Below are positions 32,699 to 42,720 of a stretch of 64,000 bases of DNA, piece by piece (the first letter of the stretch is position 1; every line of letters starts with the position of its first letter). The stretch is from Marinimicrobium agarilyticum DSM 16975. GTDB taxonomy: Bacteria > Pseudomonadota > Gammaproteobacteria > Pseudomonadales > Cellvibrionaceae. The position numbers were made by a program, and so were the translations under genes. The notes beneath the pieces are model-generated. The model did not search any database, had not been told where the DNA came from, and saw only the letters and a program-made list of their open reading frames with translations. The stretch spans positions 252,857 to 316,856 of the forward strand of contig NZ_KE384008.1 in assembly GCF_000423345.1 (NCBI RefSeq). The letters run 5' to 3'.

Positions 32699-34135
32699 AT
32701 GAGTGCGAGAACCCTTTACGACAAACTCTGGGACGCCCACCTCGTGCAGAAGCGCGACGACGGCTCCGCGTTGATCTATATCGATCGGCACATCATTCAC
32801 GAAGTGACCTCGCCCCAGGCGTTTGAGGGGTTGCGTCTGGCCGGTCGCAAACCTTGGCGCGCGGACTCCATCCTGGCCACGCCGGACCACAACGTGCCCA
32901 CGACCCTGAAAGAGCGGGCCTCCGGTGTTTCCGGTATTCAGGACCCGGTGTCGTTGATTCAGGTGAAAACCCTGGACGACAACTGCGACGAGTACGGGAT
33001 TACCGAGTACAAAATCAACGACCAGCGTCAGGGCATTGTTCACGTCATCGGGCCCGAGTCCGGTGCCAGTCTGCCGGGTATGACCATCGTCTGTGGCGAC
33101 TCCCATACCGCCACCAACGGTGCCCTCGGTGCCTTGGCCCACGGTATTGGGACCAGTGAAGTCGAGCATGTCATGGCGACCCAGTGCCTGGTGGCCAAGA
33201 AAATGAAGAACATGTTGATTCGTGTCGATGGTCAGCTCCGCCCGGACGTGACCTCGAAAGACGTGGTGTTGGCGATCATTGCCAAAATCGGCACCGCCGG
33301 CGGCACCGGCTACGCCGTGGAGTTTGGCGGCGACGTCTTCCGCAATATGAGCATGGAAGGGCGCATGACCGTGTGCAACATGGCCATCGAAGCGGGCGCC
33401 CGCGCCGGTATGGTGGCCGTGGACCAGACCACCATCGACTATGTTGAAGGTCGCCCCTATGCGCCCAAAGGTGAAAACTGGGAAAAGGCCGTGCAAGCCT
33501 GGCGCGATCTCAAAAGCGATGACGGTGCCCACTTTGACCGCGTTGTGGAGATGCGGGGCGAAGACATCAAGCCGCAAGTCAGTTGGGGAACCTCGCCCGA
33601 AATGGTCGTCTCCATTGACGACAACGTGCCGGACCCCGAGGCCGAACAGGACGCGGTCAAGCGCGAGAGCATGAAACGGGCGCTTCAGTATATGGGCTTG
33701 AGTGCCGGCCAGCCGATGCGCTCCATCCAGTTGGATCGGGTTTTCATCGGCTCCTGCACCAACTCCCGGATCGAAGACATCCGCGCCGCCGCTGCTGTGG
33801 TTCGGGGGCACCGCAAAGCCGACTCCGTCAAGGAGGCGATCGTGGTGCCGGGCTCCGGTTCGGTGAAAGCACAGGCCGAGAGGGAAGGGTTGGACAAGAT
33901 CTTTATCGAAGCGGGCATTGAATGGCGCGAACCGGGCTGCTCCATGTGCCTGGCCATGAACGCCGACAAACTCGGGGCAGGGGAGCACTGCGCTTCCACC
34001 TCCAACCGCAACTTTGAAGGGCGTCAAGGCTACGGCGGTCGCACCCACCTGGTGAGTCCGGCCATGGCGGCGGCAGCGGCCATCGCCGGCCACTTTGTCG
34101 ATGTACGTGAAATTACCGGAGGGCAAGCGGCATGA
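32699..34135 (+). CDS. leuC: 3-isopropylmalate dehydratase large subunit LeuC
   Basis: The 478-aa aconitase-family subunit isomerises 2- to 3-isopropylmalate in leucine synthesis. The 4Fe-4S cysteines are in [13 protein letters not shown] and GCSMCLAMN. Also seen are [20 protein letters not shown] and [15 protein letters not shown] 32699 starts [14 protein letters not shown]; an ATG seven codons upstream is less likely. leuD overlaps its stop by 4 bp. Confidence 0.96.
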   Translation: MSARTLYDKLWDAHLVQKRDDGSALIYIDRHIIHEVTSPQAFEGLRLAGRKPWRADSILATPDHNVPTTLKERASGVSGIQDPVSLIQVKTLDDNCDEYGITEYKINDQRQGIVHVIGPESGASLPGMTIVCGDSHTATNGALGALAHGIGTSEVEHVMATQCLVAKKMKNMLIRVDGQLRPDVTSKDVVLAIIAKIGTAGGTGYAVEFGGDVFRNMSMEGRMTVCNMAIEAGARAGMVAVDQTTIDYVEGRPYAPKGENWEKAVQAWRDLKSDDGAHFDRVVEMRGEDIKPQVSWGTSPEMVVSIDDNVPDPEAEQDAVKRESMKRALQYMGLSAGQPMRSIQLDRVFIGSCTNSRIEDIRAAAAVVRGHRKADSVKEAIVVPGSGSVKAQAEREGLDKIFIEAGIEWREPGCSMCLAMNADKLGAGEHCASTSNRNFEGRQGYGGRTHLVSPAMAAAAAIAGHFVDVREITGGQAA

Positions 34136-34779
34136 AATCCTTTACCAAGATAACCGGCATCGCCGCGCCCATGGACCGGGCGAACGTCGATACCGATATG
34201 ATCATCCCCAAGCAGTTTTTGAAGTCGATCAAGCGGACCGGTTTCGGCAAAAACCTGTTTGACGAATTGCGTTACCTCGATGAAGGCCAACCGGACCAGG
34301 ACTGCAGCGGTCGCCCGCTGAACCCGGAGTTCCCGTTGAACTTCCCGCGCTACCGGAACGCCAAGGTTTTGCTTGCACGGGAAAACTTCGGCTGCGGCTC
34401 CAGCCGCGAACACGCCCCTTGGGCGCTGGATGACTACGGGTTCCGCTGCATCATCGCGCCGAGTTTTGCCGAGATTTTCTATAACAACTGCTTTAAAAAC
34501 GGGTTGTTGCCAATTGTTCTGGATGCCGACATTGTCGACCGTCTGTTCAAGGAAATGTACGCTCAGGAAGGCTACGAGTTGACGATCGATCTGGAAGCGC
34601 AAACCGTAAAAACACCAAGCGGTGAAACGTTTGAGTTCGAGATCGACGAATTTCGCAAGCATTGTCTGTTGAACGGTCTGGACGACATCGGCTTGACGCT
34701 GGAGCATGAAGACGCCATCAAGGCGTATGAAGCCCAACGCCGCCAGGAAGCACCCTGGTTGTTTGATGGGCTGCGTTAA
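34132..34779 (+). CDS. leuD: 3-isopropylmalate dehydratase small subunit LeuD
   Basis: A 215-aa subunit completing the LeuCD enzyme: [19 protein letters not shown], the swivel motif [16 protein letters not shown] and [17 protein letters not shown]. It is coupled to leuC by an ATGA overlap. leuB follows only after 410 bp that carry two long-hairpin repeats. Confidence 0.96.
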   Translation: MKSFTKITGIAAPMDRANVDTDMIIPKQFLKSIKRTGFGKNLFDELRYLDEGQPDQDCSGRPLNPEFPLNFPRYRNAKVLLARENFGCGSSREHAPWALDDYGFRCIIAPSFAEIFYNNCFKNGLLPIVLDADIVDRLFKEMYAQEGYELTIDLEAQTVKTPSGETFEFEIDEFRKHCLLNGLDDIGLTLEHEDAIKAYEAQRRQEAPWLFDGLR

Positions 34780-34809
34780 ACTTTTAGTTGGGCAGCGGCC
34801 GTAGCGTCC

Positions 34810-34922
34810 GGTCCGTGGAGGGCGTATACCCTTTCAAGACACGCCGTGAATACGTCCCTGTAGGCTCGAATCGCGTGTCCCGCGCTCCACGGTCTTGAAA
34901 GGGTATACGCCCTCCACGGACC
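34810..34922 (+). repeat. long-hairpin repeat E3 (31-bp arms, 51-nt core)
   Basis: Arms 34810-34840 and 34892-34922 are perfect 31-bp reverse complements (outer GGTCCGTGGAGG, inner TTTCAAGAC). Core 34841-34891 begins ACGCCGTGAATACGTCCCTG and carries a small stem GCGTG-TCC-CGCGC. Right flank CTCAGTGCCACA is shared with other copies. Confidence 0.93.
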
Positions 34923-34983
34923 TCAGTGCCACACATTGGGTACGTTGGGTGGACTAAAGCTTACCAGCTTCAGTTGGCACGGA

Positions 34984-35096
34984 GGCTCGGGAGGAGCAGG
35001 AGGGTTTGCAAGACCGTGGAGCGGGGGACCCGCGATTCGAGCCCCCAGGGATGGGTTTACGGCGTGTCTTGCAAACCCTCCTGCTCCTCCCGAGCC
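34984..35096 (-). repeat. long-hairpin repeat E4 (31-bp arms, 51-nt core)
   Basis: Arms 34984-35014 and 35066-35096 are perfect 31-bp reverse complements (outer GGCTCGGGAGG, inner TTGCAAGAC). The minus-strand core begins ACGCCGTAAACCCATCCCTG and has the small stem GCGGG-TCC-CCCGC. The core differs from E3 at a handful of positions; the arms differ mostly in the middle. Confidence 0.93.
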
Positions 35097-35189
35097 GGAC
35101 TACAACAAAGAACCAAAGCAGAAGATGGCGGTGTAGCTTACAAACACCACGATTTATAGACACACAAAATTATTCTGGAGAACAACGTT

Positions 35190-36269
35190 TTGGGAAAACA
35201 GATACTACTACTGCCCGGTGACGGCATCGGCCCCGAAATCGTCGCGGAAGCCAAAAAAGTCCTGAACCTGGTCAACGACCAATTCCAGCTCGGACTCAGC
35301 TTCGACGAAGACCTCATGGGCGGCTGCTCCATCGACAAACACGGCGTCCCCCTGGCCGACGAAGCCCTCGAAAAAGCCCGCCAGTCCGACGCCATACTGC
35401 TTGGCGCCGTCGGCGGCCCCCAGTGGGACAAGCTTGATCGCGCCATTCGCCCCGAAAAAGGCCTGCTCAAAATACGCTCCTCGCTGGAACTGTACGCCAA
35501 CCTGCGCCCGGCCATGCTCTACCCACAACTGGTCGAAGCCTCCAGCCTCAAGCCCGAAGTCGTCTCCGGACTGGACATCCTCATCGTGCGCGAACTGACC
35601 GGCGGCATCTACTTCGGCGAGCCCCGCGGCATCCGCACGCTGGAAAACGGCGAGCGCGAAGGCTTCAACACCTACAAATACAGCGAAAGCGAAATCGAAC
35701 GCATCGGCCGCACCGCCTTCGAAATGGCCCGCAAGCGGAACAAAAAAGTCTGCTCCGTGGACAAAGCCAACGTCCTCGAAGCCACCATGCTGTGGCGCGA
35801 AGTCATGGACCGCCTGGCACCGGAGTACCCGGACGTCGAGCTGTCCCACATGTACGTCGACAACGCCGCTATGCAACTGGTCCGGGCGCCCAAACAATTC
35901 GACGTCATCGTGACCGGCAACATGTTCGGCGACATCCTCTCCGACGCCGCCGCCATGCTCACCGGCTCCATCGGCATGCTCCCCTCGGCCTCGTTGGACA
36001 AGAACGGACGCGGCATGTACGAACCCTGCCACGGCTCCGCACCGGACATCGCCGGGCAGGGCATCGCCAACCCGCTGGCGACCATACTGTCCGCCGCCAT
36101 GATGTTGCGCTATTCTCTGTCAATGACAGACGCCGCCGACGCCATCGAAGCGTCCGTCGGCAAAGTGCTCGACCAGGGCCTGCGCACGGCAGACATCGTC
36201 ACCGAAGGCAGCCGCAAGGTCTCCACCCAGGAAATGGGCGACGCCGTGGTTGAGGCGCTGCGGGGTTAA
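35190..36269 (+). CDS. leuB: 3-isopropylmalate dehydrogenase LeuB
   Basis: A 359-aa NAD-dependent oxidative decarboxylase of leucine synthesis: [43 protein letters not shown], and [15 protein letters not shown] with GSIGMLPSA. Start is TTG 35190, eleven bases after TGGAGA; no better ATG exists near. The region 35190-36300 is unusually rich in C-ending codons compared with its neighbours. asd follows after 42 bp. Confidence 0.95.
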   Translation: MGKQILLLPGDGIGPEIVAEAKKVLNLVNDQFQLGLSFDEDLMGGCSIDKHGVPLADEALEKARQSDAILLGAVGGPQWDKLDRAIRPEKGLLKIRSSLELYANLRPAMLYPQLVEASSLKPEVVSGLDILIVRELTGGIYFGEPRGIRTLENGEREGFNTYKYSESEIERIGRTAFEMARKRNKKVCSVDKANVLEATMLWREVMDRLAPEYPDVELSHMYVDNAAMQLVRAPKQFDVIVTGNMFGDILSDAAAMLTGSIGMLPSASLDKNGRGMYEPCHGSAPDIAGQGIANPLATILSAAMMLRYSLSMTDAADAIEASVGKVLDQGLRTADIVTEGSRKVSTQEMGDAVVEALRG

Positions 36270-36311
36270 GAGCAAACAGAATTCACTCACTTAAAGAAAG
36301 AGAGACAGATT

Positions 36312-37421
36312 ATGAAAGTAGGTTTTATTGGATGGCGTGGCATGGTCGGCTCCGTACTCATGGAGCGCATGCAGGCAGAAAACGACTTCGCCGACATCGA
36401 ACCCGTCTTCTTCTCCACCTCCAATGCCGGCGGTAAAGCCCCCGCCGTGGCAGACGGCGTAGCGCCGCTCAAAGACGCCTTCGACATCGAAGAACTGCGC
36501 GTGCTCGACGCCATCGTCACCTGCCAAGGTGGGGACTACACCAGCGAAGTCTTCCCCAAACTGCGTGAAGGCGGCTGGACCGGCTACTGGATCGACGCCG
36601 CCTCCACCCTGCGCATGAAAGACGACGCCGCCCTCGTGCTCGACCCCGTCAACCTCGACGTGATCAAAGACAGCATCAGCAAAGGCGTGAAAAACTACAT
36701 CGGCGGCAACTGCACCGTCAGCCTCATGCTCATGGGGCTGGGCGGCCTGTTCCGTAACAACGCCGTCGAATGGGTCTCCGCTATGACCTACCAGGCCGCC
36801 AGTGGCGCCGGTGCCCAGAACATGCGCGAGCTGCTCAACCAGATGGGCGCGCTGCGCGACTCCGTCGCCGACGAGCTGGCCGACCCGCGTTCCGCTATCC
36901 TGGACATTGATCGCAAAGTCGCCGCCGCCATGCGCAGTGACGACTTCCCGACCGACCAGTTTGGCGCACCGCTGGCAGGCAGTCTGCTGCCCTTTATCGA
37001 CAAGCAGCTGGACAACCGCCAGAGCAAAGAAGAGTGGAAAGCGATCGCCGAGACCAACAAAATCCTGGGCCGCAGCAACAACCCGGTTCCGATTGACGGT
37101 GTCTGCGTGCGGGTCGGCTCCATGCGCTGCCACAGCCAGGCGCTGACCATCAAACTCAACAAAGACATTCCACTGGATGAGATCGAAGGCATGCTGGCGG
37201 ACTCCAATGAGTGGGCCAAGGTGGTTCCCAATGAGCGCGAAGCGACGTTGCGGGATCTGACCCCGACCGCTGTCACTGGAACCTTGACCGTACCGGTGGG
37301 CCGCCTGCGCAAGATGAATATCGGCTCCCAGTACCTGTCCGCGTTCACTGTGGGCGACCAGCTCCTGTGGGGGGCGGCAGAGCCTCTGCGTCGGGTTCTG
37401 CGGATCCTGAAAGAAGCCTGA
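36312..37421 (+). CDS. asd: aspartate-semialdehyde dehydrogenase Asd
   Basis: A 369-aa enzyme reducing aspartyl phosphate to the semialdehyde for Lys, Thr, Met and diaminopimelate. Features: [20 protein letters not shown] (NADP binding), [10 protein letters not shown] (catalytic Cys134), [17 protein letters not shown], and [16 protein letters not shown] with the catalytic His. Preceded by AAAGAGAGA and followed by a clear terminator. Confidence 0.96.
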   Translation: MKVGFIGWRGMVGSVLMERMQAENDFADIEPVFFSTSNAGGKAPAVADGVAPLKDAFDIEELRVLDAIVTCQGGDYTSEVFPKLREGGWTGYWIDAASTLRMKDDAALVLDPVNLDVIKDSISKGVKNYIGGNCTVSLMLMGLGGLFRNNAVEWVSAMTYQAASGAGAQNMRELLNQMGALRDSVADELADPRSAILDIDRKVAAAMRSDDFPTDQFGAPLAGSLLPFIDKQLDNRQSKEEWKAIAETNKILGRSNNPVPIDGVCVRVGSMRCHSQALTIKLNKDIPLDEIEGMLADSNEWAKVVPNEREATLRDLTPTAVTGTLTVPVGRLRKMNIGSQYLSAFTVGDQLLWGAAEPLRRVLRILKEA

Positions 37422-37449
37422 TCATCCTTCGGATCAGGTTCGCTGATAG

Positions 37450-37481
37450 AGCCCGTCCGGTCGCCCCGGGCGGGCTTTTTT
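37450..37481 (+). terminator. rho-independent terminator after asd
   Basis: AGCCCGTCCGG / CCGGGCGGGCT stem (one G-T pair) with a TCGCC loop, followed by six Ts. Confidence 0.9.
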
Positions 37482-37772
37482 CACAAAAAGAGGGCAGGCA
37501 AGAGCACAATCGCTGGCGTCAAAACCCTTCTTTTTTGTGCGGCGGTGCAAATAATGTATAAAAACATGCCACAAAGCTGGTCACTTCTAAGACCTAAGTG
37601 TTGATAAAAAGCTACTTATAATGAATACTTACAGCCATTAGTGAAGAATTATTCTAGGTTTGTTTAACTCCTGCTAAGCCAAATCGGGTTCGCCGTGCCG
37701 CCAAAATCGACGGGATAGTCGATGACAGTCGTCGGGCACAAGGGGGCCAGGGAGATAATAAAGGATCATCCT
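37482..37772. other. fimV upstream region
   Basis: 291 bp without a gene, AT-rich. TATAAT at 37617-37622 is a perfect -10 hexamer about 150 bp before fimV, but I see no good -35. A second AT-rich word TATAAAAACAT lies near 37557. Confidence 0.45.
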
Positions 37773-40700
37773 ATGCATCTGCTTCGTAAGCTGATTTTTG
37801 TGATTGGGCTGGCCATGTTAATGGTGGCTCAACAGGGTTATGCCTTGGGGCTAGGGGAGTCCGAGTTGCACTCGGCGCTCAATCAGCCGCTACGTGCGGA
37901 TATCCGACTGACCAACCTGCGGGGACTCGGTGAGAACGAGATTATCGTTCGGCTGGCTTCGCTCGAAGACTTCGAGCGGGCCGGGCTGGATCGTATGCCG
38001 TTCTACAATCAGCTTAAATTTGAGCTGATGCTGGATCACCCCGACGGACCCATGGTTCGCGTCACCACTGACGATCCGGTCAAAGAGCCCTACCTCAACT
38101 TTCTGGTTGAAGCGCGCTGGGCCAGTGGTCGTCTGCTGCGTGAATACACCTTCCTATTGGATCTCCCCACCTTTGATGAAGAGCGTCAGGCACAGCCCGT
38201 GCAGGCCGCCACGTCGCAGAATCAGCGCTCCCGCGCGAGTACCCAGCCGCAACGGCGCGAAGAACCGTCACAGTCCCGTCGTGAGGCGCCCCAGACGCCC
38301 GCCTACGCGGGAGAGACCTATGAGGTTGGCAACAGCGATACGCTCTGGGAAATCGCTCTGCGAGTGCGTCCCGGGCGCGACCTGTCGGTCCACCAGACCA
38401 TGCTGGCTATCCAGCGTAAGAACCCCGACGCGTTCATCAACGGCAATATCAATCTGCTCAGGGAAGGCCAGGTACTGCGTCTTCCCGATCGTTCCGAAAT
38501 TCAGGGTCTGGATCAGCAGCGCGCGGTGCGGGAAGTTGCGGAACACAACCGCGAGTGGTCCGAGGGCAGCACAATGGGTGCCCAGTTGGACGCCGGTCAA
38601 CGCGAGCGCAGTGCCCGCAGTGGGCCATCCGAGGCCAGTGGTCAGGTTCGTCTGGCCGCGCCGGGAGGTTCCGGTGATGCCGGGCAGGGCGGTGGCAACA
38701 GCACCGACTCCGGGGCCGAGCTTGAGTCCGAGTTGGCGGCGGCAGAGGAAGAACTGGACAAAACCCGGCGTGAAAATCGTGAGCTGTCCAACCGGGTCGA
38801 GGAACTCGAATCCCAGATCGAGACCATGGAGAGCCTGATCGAAGCCAGCAACGAGCAATTGAGTGCTCTGCAGGCCGCAGCGGCCAATCGTTCCGAAGCT
38901 GCCCAGCAAGCCCAGGTGGCTCAGCAAGAGAGCTCCGCGGTCTCCTCCGCTTCGCAGTCCGAGAGTGCGGAAGTGGCTCAGGCCCAGGCCTCTCAAGCGC
39001 CTGAGCAGGTGAAACCCGAGCCCGCAGCGGCGCCCGAGCCCGATCGCGATGATCGCGCGACCCGGGTAGTGCGCTCCGTCCCCGAGGAAAAAACAATCAT
39101 CGATCACCTGATGGACAACCTCCTCTGGGTTGCCGCGGGTTTGCTGGCGATTCTGTTGGCCATTTACGGGTTTATCCGGTATCGCGCTTCGCAGGCCGAC
39201 CGGTCTGAAGAGGTATTTGAGGAAGACTTTGAGCCAGCCTACGAGGAAGAAGGTTTTGCCGCTGAGAGCGATTCCGAGCACTATGACGAGGAAGAGGCCG
39301 GTATCGATCTGTCTCAGGAGGAGGAATTTGAAGCTGGAGCCCAGCCGTGGGAAGAGGACGCGGACTCCGGCGTTGAAGCCGAGACCGGGGATGTGGTCGG
39401 TGAAGCGGACATCTATATTGCTTACGGCAAGCTCGACCAGGCGGAAGAGTTGTTGCTCAAAGGGCTGGAAAAAGAGCCCGGCTCACCGGCGATTCTGAGC
39501 AAGCTGCTTGAGGTGTATGCCGAAAATCGCGATGTGGCGGCGTTTGATCGCTTCTACGCTGACCTCCTGGGAACCGACGACCGCATGGCGATCCAGCGTG
39601 CCGGTGAACTGCGGGATACCATCCCGGGCGCAGGCGAGTTTGATATTACCGCGCTGGAAGAAGACGAGGCACCAAAGGCGGCCGAGTCCGGTTCCGACGA
39701 CTCTTATGACCTGAGTGCGGATGACGGTGACCTGGATTTCAGCTTTGATCTGGATGAGTCCAAGGACAAAGCCGAAGACAATGACGAGCTGAGCCTGGAG
39801 GATGATTTCAGTTTTGATCTGGACGATGAGCTGGACCTGGACGAAACGCCGGAAGAGTCCAAAGCCGTCACCTCTGAGGGGGATATTGAATCGTCCTCCA
39901 GCCGTTATGACCTGTCTTTCGAAGAGACGCCCGAGGAGAAAGAAGATGAGTTTGCACTCGACTTCGATCTGGAGGATGAAGACAGCACCGTGACCCTGGA
40001 AGAGCAGGCTCCCTCTCGCGAAAAAGACACCGACGAGGACGAGGACGCCTTCCCGGAGCTCGATCTGAAGCTCGGCGAGGATGAACTGGCATCAGAGAGC
40101 GATGATGAGAAAATCAGTGCTGATGATGACTGGAATTTCGATCTCGAAGCCGATGATTCCACGGGTGCCAACCTGGAAACGCTCGACGATGAACTCTCCC
40201 TCCTGGATGAGGAGGAAACGCACAGCAACAGCGACGTTCGCCTGGAGCCCTCTGACGATCTGAGCGCTGAAGCGTCCGATGACTGGGAAGACGAATTGAC
40301 GGTCCACGAGGCGGGACTGGATAACGACGCTACGTCAGAAGACGAGCAGGAGTCGGGCCAGGATGCGTTTGCGGAGCTGGATGAGGCGCTGGCCAAGGCG
40401 ACCGAAGAGCCCGGGGATACGCAGCCGACCGAACCGGAAACGGTCGCAGAGCCTGCCGGTGAGGCCGATCTGGATCTCGACGATGTTGACATGAATGATA
40501 TGGACCTCTCCTCCCTCGATGAGGAAATGAGTGGACTGGATGCGGATCTGGGTGAAGATGACAAACCCTCGGCACCCGCTCAGGAAGAGGAGCTGTCACT
40601 CGAATCCGAGGACCCGGAACAGGAATCGGTCTCGGCCGATGTGGACGAAGACCAGATGTTTGAGGAAGCGTTGTCGGGTCTGGAAACGGAAGAGACGCCC

Positions 40701-40940
40701 GAAGCTGAAGAGACGCTGTCCGAATCTACCGCCGAAGAAGGCTCTGGCGAAGACATGGATGCCGAGCTGGATTTCCTGGCCGATACCGATGAGGCGGCGA
40801 CCAAGCTGGATCTGGCGCGCGCGTACATCGATATGGGTGACGCCGACGGCGCCCGGGATATTCTTGAGGAAGTGCGTCAAGAGGGGAATGAGCAGCAGCA
40901 GCAGGAAGCGGCTGAGCTTCTGAGCCGCATCGAAAGCTAG
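37773..40940 (+). CDS. fimV: FimV-type peptidoglycan-binding hub protein
   Basis: A 1055-aa inner-membrane polarity protein of the FimV/HubP family, which organises type IV pili and polar signalling. It has a signal peptide (LIFVIGLAMLMVAQQGYALG). The N-terminal FimV domain is SELHSALNQPLRADIRLTNL. A LysM domain follows near residues 180-232 (YEVGNSDTLWEIALRVRPGR), then a coiled coil (~310-370), a Gln/Ala-rich linker and a membrane segment near 449-470 (LLWVAAGLLAILLAIYGFIR). A very acidic cytoplasmic region contains a TPR-like piece, and the protein ends in the conserved FimV C-terminal TPR (KLDLARAYIDMGDADGARDI). ATG 37773 begins the signal peptide; an earlier ATG at 37722 does not. Confidence 0.93.
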   Translation: MHLLRKLIFVIGLAMLMVAQQGYALGLGESELHSALNQPLRADIRLTNLRGLGENEIIVRLASLEDFERAGLDRMPFYNQLKFELMLDHPDGPMVRVTTDDPVKEPYLNFLVEARWASGRLLREYTFLLDLPTFDEERQAQPVQAATSQNQRSRASTQPQRREEPSQSRREAPQTPAYAGETYEVGNSDTLWEIALRVRPGRDLSVHQTMLAIQRKNPDAFINGNINLLREGQVLRLPDRSEIQGLDQQRAVREVAEHNREWSEGSTMGAQLDAGQRERSARSGPSEASGQVRLAAPGGSGDAGQGGGNSTDSGAELESELAAAEEELDKTRRENRELSNRVEELESQIETMESLIEASNEQLSALQAAAANRSEAAQQAQVAQQESSAVSSASQSESAEVAQAQASQAPEQVKPEPAAAPEPDRDDRATRVVRSVPEEKTIIDHLMDNLLWVAAGLLAILLAIYGFIRYRASQADRSEEVFEEDFEPAYEEEGFAAESDSEHYDEEEAGIDLSQEEEFEAGAQPWEEDADSGVEAETGDVVGEADIYIAYGKLDQAEELLLKGLEKEPGSPAILSKLLEVYAENRDVAAFDRFYADLLGTDDRMAIQRAGELRDTIPGAGEFDITALEEDEAPKAAESGSDDSYDLSADDGDLDFSFDLDESKDKAEDNDELSLEDDFSFDLDDELDLDETPEESKAVTSEGDIESSSSRYDLSFEETPEEKEDEFALDFDLEDEDSTVTLEEQAPSREKDTDEDEDAFPELDLKLGEDELASESDDEKISADDDWNFDLEADDSTGANLETLDDELSLLDEEETHSNSDVRLEPSDDLSAEASDDWEDELTVHEAGLDNDATSEDEQESGQDAFAELDEALAKATEEPGDTQPTEPETVAEPAGEADLDLDDVDMNDMDLSSLDEEMSGLDADLGEDDKPSAPAQEEELSLESEDPEQESVSADVDEDQMFEEALSGLETEETPEAEETLSESTAEEGSGEDMDAELDFLADTDEAATKLDLARAYIDMGDADGARDILEEVRQEGNEQQQQEAAELLSRIES

Positions 40941-40960
40941 TTTCGGCTTCAACACCCTCT

Positions 40961-40999
40961 CAAAGCCTTGCGCAGTTGCTGTGCAGGGCTTTGTTTTTT
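40961..40999 (+). terminator. rho-independent terminator after fimV
   Basis: A 15-bp stem (CAAAGCCTTGCGCAG / CTGTGCAGGGCTTTG, two G-T pairs) with a TTG loop and six Ts. Confidence 0.92.
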
Positions 41000-41054
41000 G
41001 TTGACCCAGCCTTTGTGGGCGACCACAAGTTACTGAGAGCAGCCGCAAGCCACT

Positions 41055-41954
41055 ATGACCGACACTCATGGCCGACAGGGCCGAGCCTACAGCCGCAATG
41101 CGGAGATCCGGGGGGATACGCCCTGGCCCGAAGGCATGAACCGGGTCGCGTTGGCGGTGGAGTACCTGGGCGGCCAATACCATGGTTTCCAGACGCAGCC
41201 GAATGGGGTGGCGACGGTGCAGCAGCATCTGGAGCAGGCCCTGAGTGCAGTGGCCAATGAACCGGTCACGCTGGTCTGCGCCGGTCGGACCGACGCGGGC
41301 GTTCATGCCACCGGTCAGATTGTCCACTTTGACACCCTGGCCGACCGGCCGGAAAAGGCCTGGGTGCTCGGCACCCGAGCAAACCTGCCGTTCGATATTG
41401 CGGTACGCTGGGCCAGAGCGGTGGAGCCCCGGTTCCATGCGCGCTTCAGTGCCGTCTCCCGGACCTATCGCTACCTGATTTCCGATCGCAAAACCTATTC
41501 GGCGCTGACCCATCAGCAGATCACCTGGTCCCGTAAGCCACTCGATGAAAATGCCATGCGGGAGGCGGGGCAGGCGCTGGTGGGAGAGCATGACTTCACC
41601 TCCTATCGTGCCAGTCAGTGCCAGGCGAAAAGTCCCGTGCGGCGCCTTGACTATCTTCACATCGCCCGGCGGGGCGATCTGATTGTGCTGGAGGTCAAGG
41701 CGAACGCCTTCTTGCATCACATGGTCCGCAATATGGTGGGCGTTCTTATGGCGATTGGCGCCGGTGAGGCCCCCGTCGGTTGGGCGCGGGATATCCTTGA
41801 AGCCCGCGACCGCCGGGCCGGCGGCGTGACCGCTCGACCCTTTGGCCTCTACCTGGTCAATGTCGAGTACCCGGAGCAGGTCGGTTTGCCGTCGATGGCA
41901 CCCGGGCCGCTGTTTGTGCCCGAGCCATTGGGTGGCCTTGAGCCGGGCGGTTGA
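41055..41954 (+). CDS. truA: tRNA pseudouridine(38-40) synthase TruA
   Basis: Modifies U38-U40 in the anticodon stem of many tRNAs. The protein has VEYLGGQYHGFQTQPNG, the catalytic-Asp motif AGRTDAGVHATGQIVHF, and the C-terminal FLHHMVRNMVGVL. From ATG 41055 it is 299 aa with a 27-residue hydrophilic leader. ATG 41136 (MNRVALAVEYLGG) would give the usual length. I keep the longer form but the start is uncertain. Gene order after fimV is the pseudomonad one. Confidence 0.92.
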   Translation: MTDTHGRQGRAYSRNAEIRGDTPWPEGMNRVALAVEYLGGQYHGFQTQPNGVATVQQHLEQALSAVANEPVTLVCAGRTDAGVHATGQIVHFDTLADRPEKAWVLGTRANLPFDIAVRWARAVEPRFHARFSAVSRTYRYLISDRKTYSALTHQQITWSRKPLDENAMREAGQALVGEHDFTSYRASQCQAKSPVRRLDYLHIARRGDLIVLEVKANAFLHHMVRNMVGVLMAIGAGEAPVGWARDILEARDRRAGGVTARPFGLYLVNVEYPEQVGLPSMAPGPLFVPEPLGGLEPGG

Positions 41955-42081
41955 TAGGGCCTCGGCCACTGCAGGGTGCTGAATCGGCAGCAATTTCCGT
42001 GGATTTCTGCTAGTATCTGCGCTCAGTTTTCGCAGCTTTGAATGCCTGCGCACTCAAAGAGAGCATCAGCGCCGGAGCGAT

Positions 42082-42720
42082 ATGAATCAGGACCTTCGCA
42101 TTAAAATTTGCGGGATTACCCGGCCAGAGGATGCCCGACTGGCGTTGCGGGCCGGGGCTCATGCGTTGGGGCTGGTGTTTTACCCGCCCAGTTCGCGCGC
42201 GGTGAAGGTTGAAGAGGCGAGCGCAGTCGCCGAGGCGGTCGGGCCGTTTGTGACGCTGGTGGGGCTGTTCGTCAATGCCACGGCGGAGGAAATCCAGTCG
42301 GTATTGTCGCAAGTGCCTTTGCAACTGCTGCAGTTCCACGGCGACGAGCCGGCCGAACACTGTGAACGGTACGGTCTACCGTACATCAAGGCGCTTCGAA
42401 TGCGCCCCGACATCAATGTCGCGGCGGTGATGGCTGAACACCCCAATGCGTCCGGATTCCTCTTGGACGCGTATCGTCAAGGGGTGCCCGGTGGAACCGG
42501 CGATACATTTGATTGGCAACGGGTTCCCAAGTCCTGCGGCCGTCCCGTCATTCTCGCCGGTGGGCTAACACCGGAGAATGTCGCCCAAGCGGTGGCGCAG
42601 ACGCGCCCTTACGCCGTGGATGTCAGCGGCGGTGTCGAGGCAGAGCCGGGCATCAAGGATGCCCAAAAACTCAATCAGTTTATTGCGAATGCCATTAACG
42701 GTGAACATGGTGACTTCTAA
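42082..42720 (+). CDS. trpF: phosphoribosylanthranilate isomerase TrpF
   Basis: A 212-aa TIM-barrel enzyme of tryptophan synthesis: [20 protein letters not shown] (catalytic Cys), [33 protein letters not shown], and [15 protein letters not shown] with the phosphate-binding DVSGGVE. It overlaps trpB by 14 bp. Confidence 0.96.
   Translation: MNQDLRIKICGITRPEDARLALRAGAHALGLVFYPPSSRAVKVEEASAVAEAVGPFVTLVGLFVNATAEEIQSVLSQVPLQLLQFHGDEPAEHCERYGLPYIKALRMRPDINVAAVMAEHPNASGFLLDAYRQGVPGGTGDTFDWQRVPKSCGRPVILAGGLTPENVAQAVAQTRPYAVDVSGGVEAEPGIKDAQKLNQFIANAINGEHGDF

Larger units (their letters stand above)
34780..35189. other. leuD-leuB intergenic region with a hairpin pair
   Basis: 410 bp without a gene. 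It holds long-hairpin repeats E3 (34810-34922, plus) and E4 (34984-35096, minus), facing each other 61 bp apart. The remaining ~90 bp before leuB contain only its ribosome site. Confidence 0.8.

Noticed and set aside
34810-35096. Integron attC sites as an explanation for the long hairpins
   Set aside because: attC sites have the RYYYAAC/GTTRRRY ends and imperfect stems with extrahelical bases. These hairpins have perfect stems, a conserved central core and no integrase or cassette genes.
40596-42053. 485-aa open frame antisense to the fimV end and truA
   Set aside because: It crosses the fimV terminator and truA; no domain and no start signal.
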